From Denitromonas sp. (GTDB lineage: Bacteria; Pseudomonadota; Gammaproteobacteria; Burkholderiales; Rhodocyclaceae), in NCBI RefSeq assembly GCF_034676725.1, contig NZ_JAUCBR010000004.1, forward strand, positions 2,880,001-2,944,000: a stretch of 64,000 nt of DNA, in the 5' to 3' direction. Of this stretch, positions 60,946-64,000 are shown in pieces (positions within the stretch are counted from its first letter, which is position 1; every line of letters begins with the position of its first letter). The translations under genes and the position numbers were made by a program. Under the pieces are notes generated by a model, which was not told the origin of the DNA, made no database searches, and saw only the letters and a program-made list of their open reading frames with translations.

Positions 60946-61311
60946 CTGCGCCATCAACGCCTATGCGGCCGCGCTACTGCCGGCTAACCCCTGCGCCCAC
61001 CGGGCAAAGTGCGTCGCCGCTTCGGTGATGGTGTCGCAGTTCTTATAGACAACGCGACAGCGAGCGCAAGACGGAGTAGTCCATGTGCTTCTGACACCAT
61101 AGCCGACTGACTGCATCCCCCAGAGAAAGAAGCGGTTGTTCGACCAGAACCGCGACGGAATGGGCGTCAAAAACGAGGCTGAAAGCGATGGCCCGGGTGG
61201 AGGGGGGCATTAGGGCGCGGTCGATCTGTAGGGTAACGGCTGGACGCGTGTATTAATGTCTTTGCAGGGCTTTTCACCTGTTCGCAGCTCTCGCTGCAGA
61301 CTATCAGGGCG
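60946..61311. other. Intergenic, no supported gene
   Basis: This stretch of roughly 370 bp between the dehalogenase remnant and pilE contains only short frames on each strand without recognisable homology. It appears to be decayed sequence. A small stem (GCAGC/GCTGC near 61286-61299) is the only structure noticed. Confidence 0.5.
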
Positions 61312-61767
61312 CTATCTCCAGCACTGCTGAACGGTAGCGGGAGTGGTCACGCCAGCCGCCCCTTTCTGCCCCGCGTCCGTTAACGTGAGCGTTCCACATG
61401 CATCTCCGGCCTGAATGGCGGATGGAACCGCCGATATCGTAAAGCTCGGCGGTGTTGCTGGTGGCGCCGCAGCGACGGGGACGTAATTCAGCACGTAACT
61501 GGCGGGGCCGCCGTCAGCCGGACAAGTGAAAGCCGCCGTATTGAGACCAACATACGTCCCACTTGTCGAATAAAAGCGTTCGGCGGCGGCTGCTAGGTTC
61601 AGCATGGAACCTTGACACTCGTTTCGTCGGGATTTCTGCATCCACTGAACATAGCTTGGATAGGCAATGGCGGCCAGGATGCCAATGATCGCGACAACGA
61701 TCATCACCTCGATCAGGGTAAAACCCTTCTCTGCCATACGTTTCGTTTGTCGGGAGGGAAAGATCAT
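61312..61767 (-). CDS. pilE: Type IV pilin PilE-like (minor or major pilin)
   Basis: A 151-aa prepilin. The leader ends at the PilD site KG/FTLIEVMIVVAIIGILAA, with Glu5 of the mature protein present. The C-terminal region has a Cys pair (ACGTLTL near 124 and QQCWR at the end) that could form the D-loop. A start at 61767 overlaps the previous gene by 4 nt (ATGA); an internal Met at 61737 would give a shorter leader. In operon with the PilY2-like and pilY1 genes. Confidence 0.9.
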   Translation of the reverse strand: MIFPSRQTKRMAEKGFTLIEVMIVVAIIGILAAIAYPSYVQWMQKSRRNECQGSMLNLAAAAERFYSTSGTYVGLNTAAFTCPADGGPASYVLNYVPVAAAPPATPPSFTISAVPSAIQAGDACGTLTLTDAGQKGAAGVTTPATVQQCWR

Positions 61768-62090
61768 TGCCCGCTCCCGCTGGCAAAGAGGTGCAGTTCG
61801 ACCACCACGACATTGCCTTGCTGGTCGATATCGGTCTCCATGGCAATCTGCTTCCCGACCCAGGCAGAGGACATGGGCGAGAATGCGAGATTGCGGTCGT
61901 CGGCGGTGACCTTTGTCGCGGTGGTGACCATCAGCTTGCGATCCCCGACCACGATGGTTGAGGTCGCCGGGCTGACGGACTTGATGACGCCGACTTCCTC
62001 GAGCGGGCGTTCCTGTGCGCTCGCGCCCAGGCTTGCCAGCCCCAGCAAGCTGGCAAGGGCGATACGACGCAGTGATGTCTGGAGCTTCAT
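61764..62090 (-). CDS. PilY2-like small exported protein
   Basis: A 108-aa protein with a signal peptide (cleavage near GASAQ, about 25). The rest is a small beta-rich domain: GVIKSVSPATSTIVVGDRKL, then MVTTATKVTADDR. In Pseudomonas aeruginosa a PilY2 gene sits between pilY1 and pilE, as here; the similarity in size and fold supports the name but the sequence match is loose. It overlaps pilE by 4 nt. Confidence 0.6.
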   Translation of the reverse strand: MKLQTSLRRIALASLLGLASLGASAQERPLEEVGVIKSVSPATSTIVVGDRKLMVTTATKVTADDRNLAFSPMSSAWVGKQIAMETDIDQQGNVVVVELHLFASGSGQ

Positions 62091-62102
62091 GATCGGTCTT
62101 CC

Positions 62103-64000
62103 TTATTGCAGTTGGCGCCAGGAAATGCGGCGGCTACCGTCGGATTGCTGTGTGCTCTTGTCGATGGTGCCGGTCGAGGTCGAGCCATATTTGTGCGTTT
62201 TGCCGCCGGTGTCGCGCACCTGGCCCAGACTCTTGATCATGCCGCCGACCACGCGGCGCCCGCTCACCACCTTGTTGTTGTAAAGGTTGCTGCTGCCGTA
62301 GGTGCCGTCACGGGCCAGATCGAACACGCTGTGTTCGGTACGTGCCCCGGTGTAGGGGGCCAGTTCGATGATCCAGCTTGACCCGCCGCCGGCGCAGGCG
62401 TCGTTGTCAGGAATCGAGCTGACATAGATGATCCGGTCTTTCCAGAGAATCGGGTCGGTCAGGATGCGTTCGCCGGCCTTGATGTTGCTTGGCGGGACGA
62501 GATCGACCAGGAAGCCTCGTTGATTTACCGTTGGTGTGTTCTGCGAGAACTGACGGATTTCCCAGACATTGCCGTTGAAGCTCTGCGAGCCTTCGTAGGT
62601 AATGGACTGAACCAGCAGGTCGCTTCGGGTCACTTTGGACGCGGTGCTAATGCTGCCGCAGCCGGTGCCCGATACGCCGATACCGCATTCATCCTGCACG
62701 CCGTAAAGCGACTGTTTGCTCAGATCGGTGTTGTCGCCCGACTCGAAGTACTTGCCGGTGCCGAAATAGACCATCAGGCCTTTGGACGGGTGTTTGCTGA
62801 CCTGCACTTTCGCGGAAATGGGTTGCGCTTGGGCAGGGGTGCCGCCATCCGTAGCCTTGAACAGGGGTTTGCCGCCAAAGGCGACTTTCCAGTTGCTGTT
62901 GTTGGCCCCGGTGAAATCGAATTTCCACAGATTGCCGTGGAGGTCGCCGGCATACACCAGATCAATCGAGCCATTCTGGTCGCTGTCGATAACCACGGGC
63001 GTTGCCAGGCCGTTTGGCACCGTGGCGCTTCCCGCGCCGGTGTCGATCTTGCGGATCAGTGCGCCAGTGGTCAGATTGACCACAAACAGCTGGGCCTTCT
63101 GGGCGGCGCTGTTATAGCCGTTGCCGAAGATGGCCACCCAGTCGCCACTTTCGGTACGGCCGATGGAGGCCTGGCCGAGTGCGAAACCCAGCTCACCGAA
63201 GCCGGTTGTGGTGTCATTGACTTCCCACAGTACGTCGGCTGCACCGAAGTTGTGAGCGTTCTCGACGTTCAGGGCAAAGTATGCCTTCCCGCCGGCGCCC
63301 GTAGAACCGACCAGCACCGTCTTCCAGTTGCCGTTGATGAGCGCATCGCCCACCTTGGGTGCGCCGTCAACATAGTAGCGATGTGTGTACTTCGGGTCGG
63401 CAAGCGTCGGCAAGCCCGACATGATGCTGTTGGGCACATAGCCGAACAGCTCCCTGCCCGTATCGCTGTCAAGTCCGCGGAAAATCCCGTCGTTGGCTCC
63501 AAAGAACAGTGCGCCCTGGCGATTGAGGAAAGTGGTTGAAACCCGCCGGGAGATATAGGCGTTTCGCTCCGCGGCGCTCAATGATCCGGCCAGGCTGTAG
63601 CCGTAATCCTCGGTCTTGACGAACGCGGGGTCGGAGTTGACGACGTCACCCATGATGCTCTTGCGTGTGCGGAAGGGGCCGTTGTTCGAGGCTTCCTTGG
63701 ATTGGTCGCCACGCACCCAGTCGAGCAGGGTCGAATCGCTGTTGAGTGCGGTTTTCTGCGATGCCGCCAGTGACGCCCACGTAAAGGGAATGCCTTGTCC
63801 GTTGGTCGGGTTGATGGTGAACAGGCTACGGGTAAGGAAGGGCGGGATCTGCTGGCTGGCCTTCCAGGTCGGCGTGGTGTCCGGGTCGCCCGTATTCACG
63901 TCGATCTTGTAGGCCAGCATATCGCCGGTCCAGCTGCCGCTGTCGAAGCGCGCCTGAAACAGCAGCGTGTTGGTGCTCAGCCGTGTCGAGTTGGCAGCCA
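62103..64000 (-). CDS. pilY1: Type IV pilus assembly/adhesin protein PilY1, C-terminal part
   Basis: The open frame runs from the stop at 62103 to the window edge (64000), at least 632 residues; the N-terminus lies outside. It carries the PilY1/PilC beta-propeller domain: NDGIFRGLDSDTGRELFGYV, then YYVDGAPKVGDA and WKTVLVGSTGAGGKAYFALN. A calcium loop like that of PilY1 is seen in DSDQNGSIDLVYAGDLHGNL. PilY1 controls pilus extension and surface sensing. The gene leads the pilY1-pilY2-pilE operon. A Met at 63920 is not the true start. Confidence 0.92.
   Translation of the reverse strand, partial: AANSTRLSTNTLLFQARFDSGSWTGDMLAYKIDVNTGDPDTTPTWKASQQIPPFLTRSLFTINPTNGQGIPFTWASLAASQKTALNSDSTLLDWVRGDQSKEASNNGPFRTRKSIMGDVVNSDPAFVKTEDYGYSLAGSLSAAERNAYISRRVSTTFLNRQGALFFGANDGIFRGLDSDTGRELFGYVPNSIMSGLPTLADPKYTHRYYVDGAPKVGDALINGNWKTVLVGSTGAGGKAYFALNVENAHNFGAADVLWEVNDTTTGFGELGFALGQASIGRTESGDWVAIFGNGYNSAAQKAQLFVVNLTTGALIRKIDTGAGSATVPNGLATPVVIDSDQNGSIDLVYAGDLHGNLWKFDFTGANNSNWKVAFGGKPLFKATDGGTPAQAQPISAKVQVSKHPSKGLMVYFGTGKYFESGDNTDLSKQSLYGVQDECGIGVSGTGCGSISTASKVTRSDLLVQSITYEGSQSFNGNVWEIRQFSQNTPTVNQRGFLVDLVPPSNIKAGERILTDPILWKDRIIYVSSIPDNDACAGGGSSWIIELAPYTGARTEHSVFDLARDGTYGSSNLYNNKVVSGRRVVGGMIKSLGQVRDTGGKTHKYGSTSTGTIDKSTQQSDGSRRISWRQLQ

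Noticed and set aside
60961..61170. 69-codon minus-strand ORF upstream of the dehalogenase remnant
   Set aside because: No homology, no ribosome site and it lies in decayed sequence.

Overview
The window is a GC-rich betaproteobacterial chromosome segment. The rRNA, the trb-type transfer genes and the set pgk/epd/gap/tkt/prkB, rsmE, argA, phoU and pilY1-pilE suggest Rhodocyclales (a Thauera/Azoarcus/Zoogloea-like organism). That placement is inference from gene content and was not tested by any search.

Layout. Positions 1-1760 hold the 3' half of a 23S rRNA gene, a 5S rRNA gene and the intrinsic terminator of the rRNA operon. An integrative conjugative element (ICE) of the Tn4371 type occupies about 1753-37089. 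It sits in the T-tract of that rRNA terminator and is bounded by the direct repeat TTTTTTAT. Positions 37090-64000 are chromosome again.

The ICE is organised as follows: tyrosine integrase; a toxin-antitoxin pair; a three-gene ABC-3C-type conflict system (nuclease effector, small middle component, DUF2326 ATPase); an XRE regulator; radC; a decayed stretch in which DUF932, ParB and DUF736 genes survive only as fragments; a restriction-endonuclease-like fragment; a Gabija-like pair (UvrD helicase plus OLD-type ATPase/TOPRIM nuclease) behind its own XRE regulator; DUF2958, DUF2285 and HTH genes; repA with iterons and an AT-rich stretch (a likely replication origin); parA with a small partner; DUF2840; the traF peptidase; an inverted-repeat-rich presumed oriT; a VirD2-like relaxase; a YqeY/HTH/hydrolase cassette; a LysR regulator; an EexN lipoprotein; then traG-copG-trbBCDEJLFGI-DUF2274 ending at a strong terminator. 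trbG carries a one-base frameshift, so transfer may be impaired unless this is a sequencing error. Defence cargo lies at two places: between int and radC, and between the parB remnant and the repA module.

The chromosomal part starts with a minus-strand carbon-metabolism cluster (prkB, tkt, gap, epd, pgk; Calvin-cycle-like but with no Rubisco in view) and an inositol-monophosphatase-family gene. It continues with rsmE, a polyphosphate:AMP phosphotransferase, argA, a PAS-GGDEF protein, yggX, phoU, rpiA, a YidB-like protein, an MscS channel, a universal stress protein, a sodium:solute symporter with DUF4212 small subunits, lrgAB, a nucleoside-recognition membrane protein, two decayed genes (a response-regulator/EAL fusion and a haloacid dehalogenase), a TauE/SafE permease, and finally pilE, a PilY2-like gene and the 3' part of pilY1, which runs off the window.
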